A stretch of DNA of 51,790 bases from Polychytrium aggregatum (Eukaryota > Chytridiomycota > Chytridiomycetes > Polychytriales): contig NW_026516414.1 of assembly GCF_025602895.1 (NCBI RefSeq), forward strand, positions 1-51,790, given 5' to 3'. The position numbers were made by a program, and so were the translations under genes. The notes below the pieces were generated by a model, which saw only the letters and a program-made list of their open reading frames with translations, made no database searches and was not told the DNA's origin. Positions 31,551-40,400 of this stretch are shown here, piece by piece. Every line of letters begins with the position of its first letter. The first letter of the stretch is position 1.

Positions 31551-32131
31551 TGTCAAGACTGGACAACGGGGCAAGCAGGGAAGCGCGCAAGAGTCCTAAT
31601 GCAAGACTCGAACGTAGGGAGAGGAGCGGGGACTGGACTGGGACACAGAGTGTCAAGTGTGAAGCCAAAGTTTTATTCTAGATCCAAGGCTTAGGATACT
31701 AAAAATACAAAGTGGCAAGACGAAGGCAAAAGACAGAGGCTGGTCGGAGGGCTATTTATGCGAGCGCCAAGGATCGACGTTGCAGAGCGAGGGGGCAGGA
31801 GCGAAGCAGCGGCGGGGAGGGCGAAGCAGCGAGCGAAGCAGGTGGCGGCCGTGACTCGGGATCCGTGAGTCAGCGGGCGTCAGTGGCGGCGGCATGGCGG
31901 CGCCAAGGCGTCAGGCGGCGTCGAGGCGGCGTCGTGGGCGTAACCCACGACCAACAGCAAGGAAGCGGGAACGGAACACAGACAGCGCGCGTGCTGGCGG
32001 GAAGACAACAAGGCAGCACAGCGCGGGAAACAAACAAACAGAAGGAAGGGAAAGCGCTAAGGCAGGCAAACAGAAAGGAAAGGGCAAAGGCAAAGGAAGG
32101 AAGAGGGCAAAGGCAGAGGGTGTTCATGACA
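31551..32131 (-). repeat. 5' LTR of element E3 (581 bp)
   Basis: Contains ATAAATA (31753-31759 in minus sense), the self-primer segment and AATAAA further downstream. The outer end is flanked by GTTTG. Confidence 0.95.
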
Positions 32132-32136
32132 GTTTG

Positions 32137-32291
32137 CACTGATTTACGAATGCCCGGAACCCTTGCCGGTTACCGTCGTAACGGTCCGGCATCTGCACGC
32201 TGTACCCAGCGGCAGGAGCATCGCGAGCTGTCCGGAGCTCGGCGAGCTCGGCCTCCAAGGCACGGAGGCGGTCCACGAGGGCAGGATCCAT
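32137..32291 (-). CDS. gag: Gag of element E2, N-terminal part
   Basis: ATG at 32291; encodes MDPALVDRLRALEAELAELR and continues to VNQCKL, where E3 interrupts it. The next residues are at 25789 downwards, in frame. The heptad-like Leu/Ala/Glu pattern suggests a short coiled coil at the N-terminus. A run of 12 T (sense) lies about 25 bases upstream of the start. Confidence 0.85.
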
Positions 32292-32454
32292 GGCGGGACT
32301 GGGACTGGGACTGGGAAAAAAAAAAAAGCGAGGAGGTTCAAGAACAGGAGAGCGAAGAGGGCTCAGACACAAGTGTGCTTGAGGTTCGGACAGGACTAGG
32401 AAAGGGGCGGGGCTAGGAGCGGAAGATACCAAGCAGGTGGTATCAGTAGAAGAG

Positions 32455-32466
32455 AGTTCGAACAAA
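32455..32466 (-). promoter_or_regulatory. Self-primer binding site of E2
   Basis: Sense TTTGTTCGAACT lies 1 nt inside the 5' LTR. Its 12-nt complement AGTTCGAACAAA lies in the LTR (32555-32566) 39 nt downstream of TATAAATA (32598-32605). Confidence 0.7.
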
Positions 32467-32467
32467 G

Positions 32468-32886
32468 TGTAAGGAGTGAACAAGCGCAAGGACGAAGACC
32501 AAGTGCTTGGTATGAGCTTTATTAGCTTTTAGCCCCGAACACCAAAGAACAAGTTTTGTTCGAACTGGTGTTCAACATAGGCTCAGACATGCAGGGCTAT
32601 TTATAGACCGGGAGAAGGTCGAGGGGCAAAAGTGGGCGAGAAGGGTGGAGCATCACAGAGAAGCGAGAAGGGGGTGCGAGAGTGGCTGGTGTGCAAGCGA
32701 GAGAGGCTTGGCACAGCCCGGGGACATGTGCCGAGCGGTGGGGGAGGCAGGAAACCAGTAGACGCGGGTGGCAACGGCGCGTGCTCATGCATGGGGGCAA
32801 ACAAACACGTGGGGACTCATGATTGGTGCGGAGGGCGAGAGCATGCGGGACAATCTCATTGGTCCGTTGTGATGCTGGTCATCACA
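32468..32886 (-). repeat. 5' LTR of element E2 (419 bp)
   Basis: Same length as 20466-20884, with no difference noticed. It abuts the Fanzor fragment at 32887. Confidence 0.94.
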
Positions 32887-33323
32887 ATCTCCTGTGGCGA
32901 TGATCGACTGGCATACCGAGATCATGTTCCTGGCTGCATTGATGTCTCGATCCCACAGCGTATGGCAGCTTGCACAGCTCCGGACAAAGTGTGGTTTCTC
33001 GATATCAAGATACTCGGGTGACTCGAGTCGCTTGGCTTCCCGACAATGTGAGCACACCTGGGATGTGTTGAACTCGTTCACCGAGCACACATGGATCTTG
33101 GAGACGGATTGGTCTGGTGATCGTCTCTGGTGGTGGTGGAATTGCTCAAAGTACTTGGCAAACCTGAGTCTCCTGGGACTGGATGCGTATCCCTTCCCCT
33201 GTTTCCAGGAGGCATTCCCAAAGGCAATCACCACTTCGGTCTCCTTTGGTGCCTGGTCGATGACTCGCTTGCACATCTCGTGGACGGTGCGCTGTCGCTT
33301 GCTGTGGAGATCGAGTCGCTTGA
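32887..33323 (-). pseudogene. 3' fragment of a second Fanzor gene, inverted
   Basis: About 145 codons on the minus strand closely matching the C-terminal end of the Fanzor at 42067-43493, from KRLDLHSKRQRT through the zinc-binding CSHC/CASC cysteines to RDINAARNM and ATGD. Nucleotide identity is roughly 93-95% by eye, so it is a separate, older copy rather than a fresh duplication. It is cut on the left by the E2 LTR (32886) and on the right by the terminal repeat of the Tc1-type transposon (33324). It has lost its N-terminus and first RuvC aspartate and cannot be functional. Confidence 0.88.
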
Positions 33324-33349
33324 CAGCCAATCCAATAAAAAACGGGACA
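33324..33349 (+). repeat. Left terminal inverted repeat
   Basis: Starts CAGCCAATCC and ends ACGGGACA. It pairs with 43495-43520 with 5 mismatches in 26. It starts exactly where similarity to the neighbouring Fanzor fragment stops. Confidence 0.8.
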
Positions 33350-33406
33350 CCCGGGTTTTGACCATTGATCGAATATTTTGTTACCCAAAACCATCGCGCG
33401 CTGACC

Positions 33407-34339
33407 ATGACCATTCGCCACACATCCGACTTTCGCACCGCCGCATTGCGATGCTACGATCTCATCCATAGCCTGCGTAAGGTCGCCTCCATATTCAGTG
33501 TATCCAAGAGCACCATCCATCGATGGCACCGAGGATGCAAGCTGGATGACCCATCCCGGGTCCCAGCTCGCAGATCCACTTTCTTCGAGCAGGCATGTCC
33601 AGTCATTCGCACCCTGATTGAACAGGACCCGTTCCAGACTGGTCCTGTGCTGCGATGCAAGCTCGAGTCCATCCTCCAGAGGAAAGTATCACTCTCACTC
33701 TGCCACACTGCCATCCAGCGAGCAGGTCTCTCACACAAGAGGGCAACACACCTCTACAAGTCCAAGCGACTGGATGAGCGAGTGGCACAGTTCAGGGACC
33801 AGGTCCGCTCCATCGACCCACGACGATTGGTTTTTGTCGACGAGACAGGGATCAGGAGATCCATTTTCTCTCTCTACGGATACTCACCGAAGGGTGCTCC
33901 GCTTCGCCAGCGCAATCACATGAAGCACAAGTCTGTCTCGGCTGCATTTGCCATCAACCACTCTGGTGTGCTGCATCGCATGTACATCCCCACATCATTC
34001 AAGACACACTCGATGGTCGAGTTCTTTGAGCGAGCGAGCTTCCCAGACGACTCTGTGATTGTGATGGACAATGTCAGCATGCACAAGACAAGGGCTGTCC
34101 TGGACTGCATCGAGCGCCGAGGATGGTCAGTGATCTTCACCCCACCTGCCTCGCCCGACTTCAATCCCATCGAGAACTTCTTTGGGATTGTGAAGCATCA
34201 GTACAGGAAGGCAGCAACGCTGAATGCCTCCGAGGGGTTCAGGATCGGGATGGTGACCCTGTTCGAGTCCGCCGTGCGGAGGGTGCTTCCAGATGTCTTC
34301 CCACGGCTGATTGAGCGCGCGATGCGTTTCTGGGCGTGA
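33407..34339 (+). CDS. Tc1/IS630-type transposase (DD34E)
   Basis: 310 residues from the first ATG of the frame (an upstream open stretch to 33365 has no ATG). The N-terminus is a helix-turn-helix for terminal-repeat binding (VASIFSVSKSTIHRWHRG, about residues 20-40). The C-terminal catalytic domain has the acidic triad in FVDETG (about 143), VMDNVSMHK (about 221) and FNPIENFF (about 256), with 34 residues between the last two, the DD34E spacing of Tc1/IS630 elements. It cuts and pastes the element by the inverted repeats. The frame is intact and is followed after 90 bp by the Fanzor gene on the same strand. Confidence 0.92.
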   Translation: MTIRHTSDFRTAALRCYDLIHSLRKVASIFSVSKSTIHRWHRGCKLDDPSRVPARRSTFFEQACPVIRTLIEQDPFQTGPVLRCKLESILQRKVSLSLCHTAIQRAGLSHKRATHLYKSKRLDERVAQFRDQVRSIDPRRLVFVDETGIRRSIFSLYGYSPKGAPLRQRNHMKHKSVSAAFAINHSGVLHRMYIPTSFKTHSMVEFFERASFPDDSVIVMDNVSMHKTRAVLDCIERRGWSVIFTPPASPDFNPIENFFGIVKHQYRKAATLNASEGFRIGMVTLFESAVRRVLPDVFPRLIERAMRFWA

Positions 34340-34429
34340 ATCATACCATCGAAAAAGTGCGTCAAATTCACCCTTGGTTTTTTCTTGCCTATGGGTAGAA
34401 TCAACGGGGTGTCGAAATCGCGACAGATG

Positions 34430-35654
34430 CCTCCCCGCAAGAAAAAATCTCCTCCCGACCCAAATCCAGATCCTGGGCAGCCCCGCGACGAACATGCTGC
34501 CAAGAAACTAGTCATCAAATCGTGTCGTGCCTGTGGTCTGACCAACCATGTCAAGCCCTTCACCAAGAAGTGCAAGGCCCGAACCGAGTTGGCCCCCCCT
34601 TCTGACTCAGCGTCTGTCTTTGGGGCCGTTTGCCAAGCACCCCCTCCAGACGAGTCCAGTGAAGACATCGCTGTTCCGGCCCTCGTGGTCGAGATGCCTG
34701 CACCCAAGGTCCTGATCTGCCCGACCTGCAAACAGGAGGGTCATGGGAGAAGCAACAGCTCCAAATGTTCAGCGAACAAACCTCTCTGGAGCTCCACGTT
34801 GCCTGCCTGTGAACCAAACGAGTATGCCAAGGCCGAGTACTCGATCATCAAGTGCACTCTTGACGCCATCATCAAGAACGGCGCCTTGCACGACAAGATC
34901 GAGGAGACTGTCCGGGCCATGACACACGTGCAGTACGAAGCATCTCGGCTCCTGGAGCTGCATCTCAGGCGATGCTTGGAGGAGGGCATCACCATCCCCA
35001 CTGTGTCGTCGAGCGATCCTTCGTTCGTTCGAAAGTGCTTCAACATGGTGCAGAGAGGAACAGTGGGTGCCAGGACGAACACCCCAGAAGATGACAGGCA
35101 TCTCCTCGACACATATGAACTGTATCGAAGTACATGGAGCGATTCGTGTGTCCTACCTCCAGTATCCCTTCCAAAGGGTACTGGGTCCCAAGTCATAGAT
35201 CTGGCCATCAAAACCTATGCAGTCAACTGCGAGACACACATTCTCGATCGGTATTGGTCTCTCCTCCGTCGATTCTGCAATCTGGTACTGGTTGCCCCCA
35301 AGGGTGTGAAAAGGCATACACACGTTGACGAGTGCATGAAGCTGATGGAGAATCCCCTCTCCGATACACTCCTCGTTGATCTGAGGAAATCCTTCACACA
35401 CCATGCCGAGCAGCTCTACAGCTTTCGCTACACAAGCCACCAGAGCCTGTACAAAGTCGTACCAGTATTGGCCAGTGAAGTCTCTCGCCTGACCCACCGA
35501 AAGGAGACACTGTTCGTGGCGACCATTCGAAACAGAATCATCCCCAGGCTCGTGAGGGGAACCGAAGATCTGAAAGAAGATCGTGGACGACTGAATGAGG
35601 AGATGTGTCGCGCTATCGAACGTAGGCAGTCGGATCAATACAACGCACTCCATA
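34430..35654 (+). CDS. Fanzor RNA-guided nuclease homologue, N-terminal part (split by A3)
   Basis: First 408 or so codons, starting at the ATG of MPPRKKKSPP (basic, likely nuclear-localisation signal; an ATG 45 bases upstream is also possible). Two zinc-knuckle-like segments, CRACGLTNHVKPFTKKC and CPTCKQEGHGRSNSSKC, lie near residues 28 and 98. The remainder is helical with no signature of its own, as usual for the guide/DNA-recognition part of this family. The frame is cut after CCATA at 35654 by the LTR of A3 and resumes at 42067 in the same frame, giving about 883 residues in total, a plausible size for a Fanzor1-type protein. Confidence 0.82.
35650..35654 (+). repeat. Target-site duplication CCATA (left) of A3
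   Basis: An identical CCATA is at 42062-42066, directly after the A3 3' LTR. A 5-bp duplication is the rule for Ty3/gypsy integrases. Confidence 0.95.
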
Positions 35655-36198
35655 TGTTAGGGATAGCTCCTGCTTGTTCTCCACTTTGACTGCACACTTG
35701 GCTATTCTTTTGCCTTTCTGTTTGTTTGTGTGTAGCCTTGCAGTTCCCCTCCGATTTTCCGCCTTTTGCCTGTCTTTTCCGCTCCTTCCGCACTTCCGTT
35801 TTCCCGCGCTGCTCCGCTTCCTTTGTCTTCTTCGCACGCGCCGGTTTGTTTGTGCACGCGCCTTGCTGCGATTGGTTGCAATTCGGCTGCCGGTCATGTG
35901 TCCCCCCACCGGTGACTCATGACCTGCCTGACCGCCCCGATCTCTTGTTCATCTCGCATGCATTTGCCCCAACCTTATACTTGACCAATCCGCTTCTTGG
36001 ACGTTGAGTCACATTGCTTCGCCTTTGCACGTTTCTCCTGCCAGGTGCTTCGCTTTTGCTTGCGCCTCTCTCGCTTTGGTTCTCTGCCTGTCTCGGTGGT
36101 CCTTCTCGGCCCTCGTTCGTGCATCGCCCCCTTCGCCCTGCTCGATCGCCCACTTTTCCCTCCCTTGGCCGCCCTTCGCTGCCAAGTCCGGACTTGTC

Positions 36199-36249
36199 TA
36201 TAAATAGCCTGACCCCCGCGATGTGTAGTCGAACCTTAGCGTTCAAAAT
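36199..36249 (+). promoter_or_regulatory. LTR promoter TATA box and presumed transcript 5' end
   Basis: TATAAATA at 36199, then 39 nt to AGCGTTCAAAAT, which is exactly complementary to the primer site at 36448-36459. In Tf1-type elements the primer is the 5' end of the RNA itself, so transcription is expected to start at or near 36238. Confidence 0.65.
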
Positions 36250-36256
36250 AGGACTA

Positions 36257-36279
36257 AATAAAGTGCCTTCTACTTTATT
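36257..36279 (+). promoter_or_regulatory. Poly(A) signal within a hairpin
   Basis: AATAAAGT and ACTTTATT form a perfect 8-bp stem around the loop GCCTTCT; the stem contains the AATAAA. Present in all family A LTRs. Confidence 0.5.
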
Positions 36280-36296
36280 CTCTGAGTGTTCCTCAC

Positions 36297-36440
36297 GTCT
36301 CATTTCGAGACAAGTCTTATCTTGAACGGATCTTTGCTTCCCTCGCTCCCTCTCCGAGTCCACTTCGGACTCTACCCTTGCTTTCCCTGAGCTCACTTCG
36401 AGCTCACTTCTTCTTTTGCCGTTGAGTCCCCTTTGGACTC
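36297..36440 (+). other. Four short hairpins with related 5-nt loops in the U5 region
   Basis: GTCTC-ATTTC-GAGAC (36297-36311), GAGTCC-ACTTC-GGACTC (36356-36372), TGAGCTC-ACTTC-GAGCTCA (36388-36406), GAGTCC-CCTTT-GGACTC (36424-36440). They lie between the RNA 5' end and the primer site, where Tf1-type elements need RNA structure for self-priming. Confidence 0.6.
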
Positions 36441-36447
36441 TAACATC

Positions 36448-36459
36448 ATTTTGAACGCT
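36448..36459 (+). promoter_or_regulatory. Self-primer binding site of A3
   Basis: ATTTTGAACGCT, 2 nt after the LTR; a perfect 12-nt complement to 36238-36249. No tRNA-type TGG present. Confidence 0.72.
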
Positions 36460-36516
36460 CCCTCTTGGCTTCCCGGCCTTTCTTCTTCTTTCGCCTCTCT
36501 TTCCCTCGTCGATCCG

Positions 36517-37470
36517 ATGGCTGAGCCTGCTGCACCCCCGGCAGATCTCAATGCGTACCTGGCGCGCATGGAGGAGCGTATGAACGCCCTCATGACCCAG
36601 AACGCTGCTCTCCATCGTCAGATCCAAGATCTGCAAGCTCCCGCCGCCGCTCCCCGCCAGGTCTACCAGGTGAACAAGCCCAAGGAGTTCCTAGGTTCCC
36701 GCGACGAGACGACGGCCTTCCTCGCCCAGTGCCACCTCGTCTTCCTCGCCGATCCTGCCTTCTTTGCGCCCGAGCGCCAGAAGGTCCTTTATGCCACCTC
36801 CTTCCTCCGCGGCGAAGCTTTCAAATGGTACGAGGCCGCCTTTTATATGGCCAACCGCTTCCCGGCTTCCTTCGCGGATTTTGAAGTTGCCCTCAAGTCG
36901 ACCTTCGGTGAGGACACGGCCTCCTCGCAAGATAAGGCCTTGAACGACCTCAAACGCTTGGTCCAGCTCAAGTCCTGCCAAGCCTTCGCCACCCGCTTCG
37001 TCCAGCTCGCCGCCCGCGTCCAGACTGACGAACCCACCAAGATGCACTTCTTCAAGGAGGGTTTGAAGTCTGAGGTCAAGTTCCACCTCATCGGTCTCCG
37101 CCCCGCTCCCGCTTCCTTGCCCGAGTTGATCAAGGCAGCGGTCGAGTACGACGATGCCCTCCATCGTCTCAAGGTCTCCTCCCGTTCCCAACCTCCTCCT
37201 CCTTCTTCTCGCTCTGCTCCCCATCACCACCATTCTCCCGCGCATGTTTCTTCTTCCTCCTCTTCTGCACCCACTCCCATGGACCTTGACTCTGTCTCGG
37301 TCCGCCCTGCTAAGCTCTCCGACGTCGAGAAAAAGCGACGTCGTGAGCAGGGTCTCTGCTTGTACTGCGGGGAAAAGTCTTGTCCCGGCAGTCGCGATGT
37401 TCAGCAGTGCCCGGTTCTGGTCAAACGGAACTCGGGAAATGCTCACAGCCGAGCAGCACCTCGCAAGTAA
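36517..37470 (+). CDS. gag: Gag of element A3
   Basis: 317 residues, same layout as A2: N-terminal coiled-coil-like stretch, capsid domain ([16 protein letters not shown]), Pro/Ser/His-rich linker, PMDLD motif and a C-terminal cysteine segment ([18 protein letters not shown]) that keeps cysteines but has no knuckle histidine. The ATG used is that of MAEPAAPP; upstream in-frame sequence lies in the leader and primer site. It is the only family A copy in the window in which gag and pol are both intact. Confidence 0.93.
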   Translation: MAEPAAPPADLNAYLARMEERMNALMTQNAALHRQIQDLQAPAAAPRQVYQVNKPKEFLGSRDETTAFLAQCHLVFLADPAFFAPERQKVLYATSFLRGEAFKWYEAAFYMANRFPASFADFEVALKSTFGEDTASSQDKALNDLKRLVQLKSCQAFATRFVQLAARVQTDEPTKMHFFKEGLKSEVKFHLIGLRPAPASLPELIKAAVEYDDALHRLKVSSRSQPPPPSSRSAPHHHHSPAHVSSSSSSAPTPMDLDSVSVRPAKLSDVEKKRRREQGLCLYCGEKSCPGSRDVQQCPVLVKRNSGNAHSRAAPRK

Positions 37471-40400
37471 GCGAGGTGGTCTGTTCGGCGATACGAACAT
37501 CTTCCCCCTCTGACTCGTCACTATCGGACGATAAGCTTCTTCTTCCGGCCACTCTTATCGTCATGAGTCTTTCTGGCCCGGTCTCCATCTCCCTTTCTGT
37601 TTTTATTGATGATGGATGTTCCGCTCTTGCCCTCATTGATCCTGCCTTTGCCGATCTCCATAAACTCTCTCTTATCCCTCTTTCTACTCCTTACTCCGTT
37701 TCCCTTGCTGATGGTTCTTCGGCCGGTTTCATTCGTTTCCAAACCGCGCCTTTGACTCTGACCATTGGTTCCCACACCGAGTCGATTTCTTTTCTTGTGA
37801 CTCGACTCTCCACCACTCCCATCACTCTTGGTCTTCCCTGGATGCGCTTGCATAATCCAGTTGTTAATTGGAAGTCCCTCTCCCTTTCATTCTCCGATCC
37901 CTCTTGCCTTGCTGATGGACACATCCTCGCGGATGTCTCTGCTTCTTCCTTGGACACTCCGTCCGCTTCCGGCTCCTCGCCTCCCCCTTCGGGCACTTCG
38001 CCTTTGACTCCTCCTCCCTCCGGTCCTTCCCTTACACCGGTTCCCTCCTTTGGCACTTCGCCTTCCCTTTCTTCCCGCCTTGACTCTGCTTCGCTTTCTG
38101 AAGAGCCAACGGCTTTATCTTCACCCGACATTGAGCTCGTTAATGCGGCGAGTCTTCTCCGTCTTGCACGGGAAGACAAGCTCGACATTTTCGCTGCCCA
38201 AATGGATATCCGTCCTCCTTCGCCGGAGACGTATCCTACGGTGTCGATAAGGTCCGTGCTCACGACGAAGGTGTATGCCGAGTCTGGCACCCCTGTTGAC
38301 TCTCGAGGCGTCCCACTCAAATACAATGAGTTTGGCGACGTTTTCAGCCTCAAGTCTGACCCTCCTTCTTCCTTGCCTCCTCATCGTCCGTATGACTTGT
38401 CCATTGAGTTTGTACGGACCGAGGATGGAAAGGAACCTCGTTTGCCAAAGCCGGGGAAAGTCTATCCTTTGTCCCCGGCCGAGGAATCTGCTCTTTCGGA
38501 GTATCTGACCAACGCCCTCGCACGTGGTTGGATCTCCAAATCCTCTTCTCCCGTTGGTGCTCCCTGCTTCTTCGTGAAGAAGCCCAATGGTGGTCTTCGC
38601 CTTTGCGTCGACTACCGAGGCCTCAATGCCATCACGAAGAAGAACCGTTACCCACTTCCCCTCTTCCAGGATCTTCTGGATAAACTTTCTTCTGCCCGCG
38701 TCTTCTCACACCTCGACCTTCCTGATGCTTACCACTTGGTTCGTGTCAAGAAGGGCGATGAGTGGAAGACTGCTTTTGTTTGCAAATCTGGCTCATTTGA
38801 GTACAATGTTATCCCCTTTGGTCTTTCGAATGCCCCCGCTGCTTTTCAGTTTTTTATGAACGACATCTTCTCGGACCTCCTTGGTGTCTGTGTTGTCATT
38901 TATCTTGACGACATCCTGATCTTCTCAAAAGATCCCCAGGAGCATGAGGAGCATGTTAAGCTTGTTCTCTCTCGCCTTCGTGAACACTCCCTTAAGGTCA
39001 ATCCGGCCAAGTGTTCTTTTGACCTTTCTGAAGTTGACTTTCTCGGCATGATCATTTCTGCCGATGGCATCAAAATGGACCCTGCCAAGGTCGAGGCCGT
39101 TTCCCTTTGGCCTGTTCCCTCTTCTGCTCGCGATATCCAAGTCTTTATTGGTTTCGCAAACTTTTACCGCCGCTTCGTCAAGGACTTTTCCGCACTTGCT
39201 CGTCCTTTGACTTCCCTCACTACCAAATCCTCCACCTTCTCTTGGTCTCCCGAGGCCCAAGAGGCTTTTGATTCTCTTAAACTTTCCTTCACTTCCGCAC
39301 CTATTCTTCGATACTTTGATTTCTCTAAACCCGCTGTCATCGAGCCCGATGCTTCTGACTTTGCTTTGGGTGCCGTCCTTTCTCAGTTTGACCCTGACGG
39401 CGCTCTTCACCCCGTTGCTTTTCACTCTCGGCAATTCCGTCCCGCCGAGGTGAATTATGACACTCACGACAAAGAGCTCCTCGCCATTGTCGATTCCTTT
39501 ACCGCCTGGCGTCATTACTTGATGGCTGCCGACCCTGATATTCCCACTCTTGTTTTCTCTGATCATCAGAACCTTACCCGGTTCACTGCCGCTTCTCAAC
39601 TTTCTCGCCGCCAGTTCCGGTGGGCCCAATTCCTTTCTGACTTTGCTTTTCGCATTTACCACCGCCCTGGTCGTCTCAACACCAAAGCCGATGCTCTCAG
39701 TCGCCGTTCTGACTTTGAGATAAAGCCTGGTGACTCCCTCCACTCCACCAACTTCCTTCAGCTGTTCGAGTCTATTTCTCTCGACAGCATCACTGTTATC
39801 GGCTCGAATCCCGACTTTCTTTCCGAGATTCGAGCTGCCACCCTTTCTTGTTCCCTCCTTTCTGACTTTAACGCCAAACGTCTTGATGGCGATTACTCCT
39901 TCCGTGACGGTCTCCTTTACTTTAAAGACCTGATCGTTGTCCCTTCCCCCGAGCTCCAGCTCAAAGTGTTTGAGCAACGTCACTGCTCCGCTGCCGCTGG
40001 TCACTTTGGTCTTGCCAAGACCGTTGAGCTCGTCTCCCGGGACTTTCACTGGCCCCGGCTTCGTAAGTCTGTGCGTCGCTTCATTGCTAATTGTGAAGCG
40101 TGCCAGCGAGCCAAGCCGTCCCGTCACTCCCCTTATGGTTTACTTCATCCTCTCCCCGTTCCTTCCGAACGTTGGTGGGACCTGTCGATGGACTTCATCA
40201 CGGATCTCCCACCTTCGAACGGTTTTGACTCGATCTTCGTGGTTAAGGACCGCCTGTCCAAACAAGCACACTTTGTGCCCACCACGAAGACGGTTACAGG
40301 CGAGCAAACCGCCGAACTCTTCCTCTCCCACATCTTCCGCTTGCATGGTTGTCCCCGGTCTATTGTTTCGGACCGAGGAACTCAGTTTACTTCGGCCTTC

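Larger units (their letters stand above)
25790..32131 (-). mobile_element. Ty3/gypsy chromodomain retrotransposon E3, nested in E2 gag
   Basis: Complete 6342-bp element: LTRs 25790-26370 and 31551-32131 (581 bp each), gag, pol, purine tract and self-primer site. The duplicated target GTTTG is present at 25785-25789 and 32132-32136. LTR ends are TGTCAAG and CATGACA on the plus strand. Both gag and pol frames are open, so it may be recently active. Confidence 0.96.
20466..32886 (-). mobile_element. Ty3/gypsy chromodomain retrotransposon E2, split by E3
   Basis: LTRs of 419 bp at 20466-20884 and 32468-32886 that look identical where compared. In the minus direction: 5' LTR, self-primer site, gag N-terminus (32291-32137), nested element E3 (25790-32131), rest of gag (25789-24967), pol with chromodomain, purine tract, 3' LTR. 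Without E3 it is about 6.1 kb. Outer flanks differ (CCAGC left, ATCTC right, the latter inside a Fanzor fragment), so there is no target-site duplication. Confidence 0.93.
35655..36445 (+). repeat. 5' LTR of A3 (791 bp)
   Basis: TGTTAGGG to CTAACA. Contains TATAAATA (36199-36206), the self-primer AGCGTTCAAAAT (36238-36249), an AATAAA inside a small hairpin (36257-36279), and four hairpins with 5-nt loops between 36297 and 36440. Confidence 0.96.

Noticed and set aside
35997-36325. Short frames (67-103 codons) inside every family A LTR
   Set aside because: They lie in LTR promoter and leader DNA, have biased Cys/Pro/Ser composition and no known domain.
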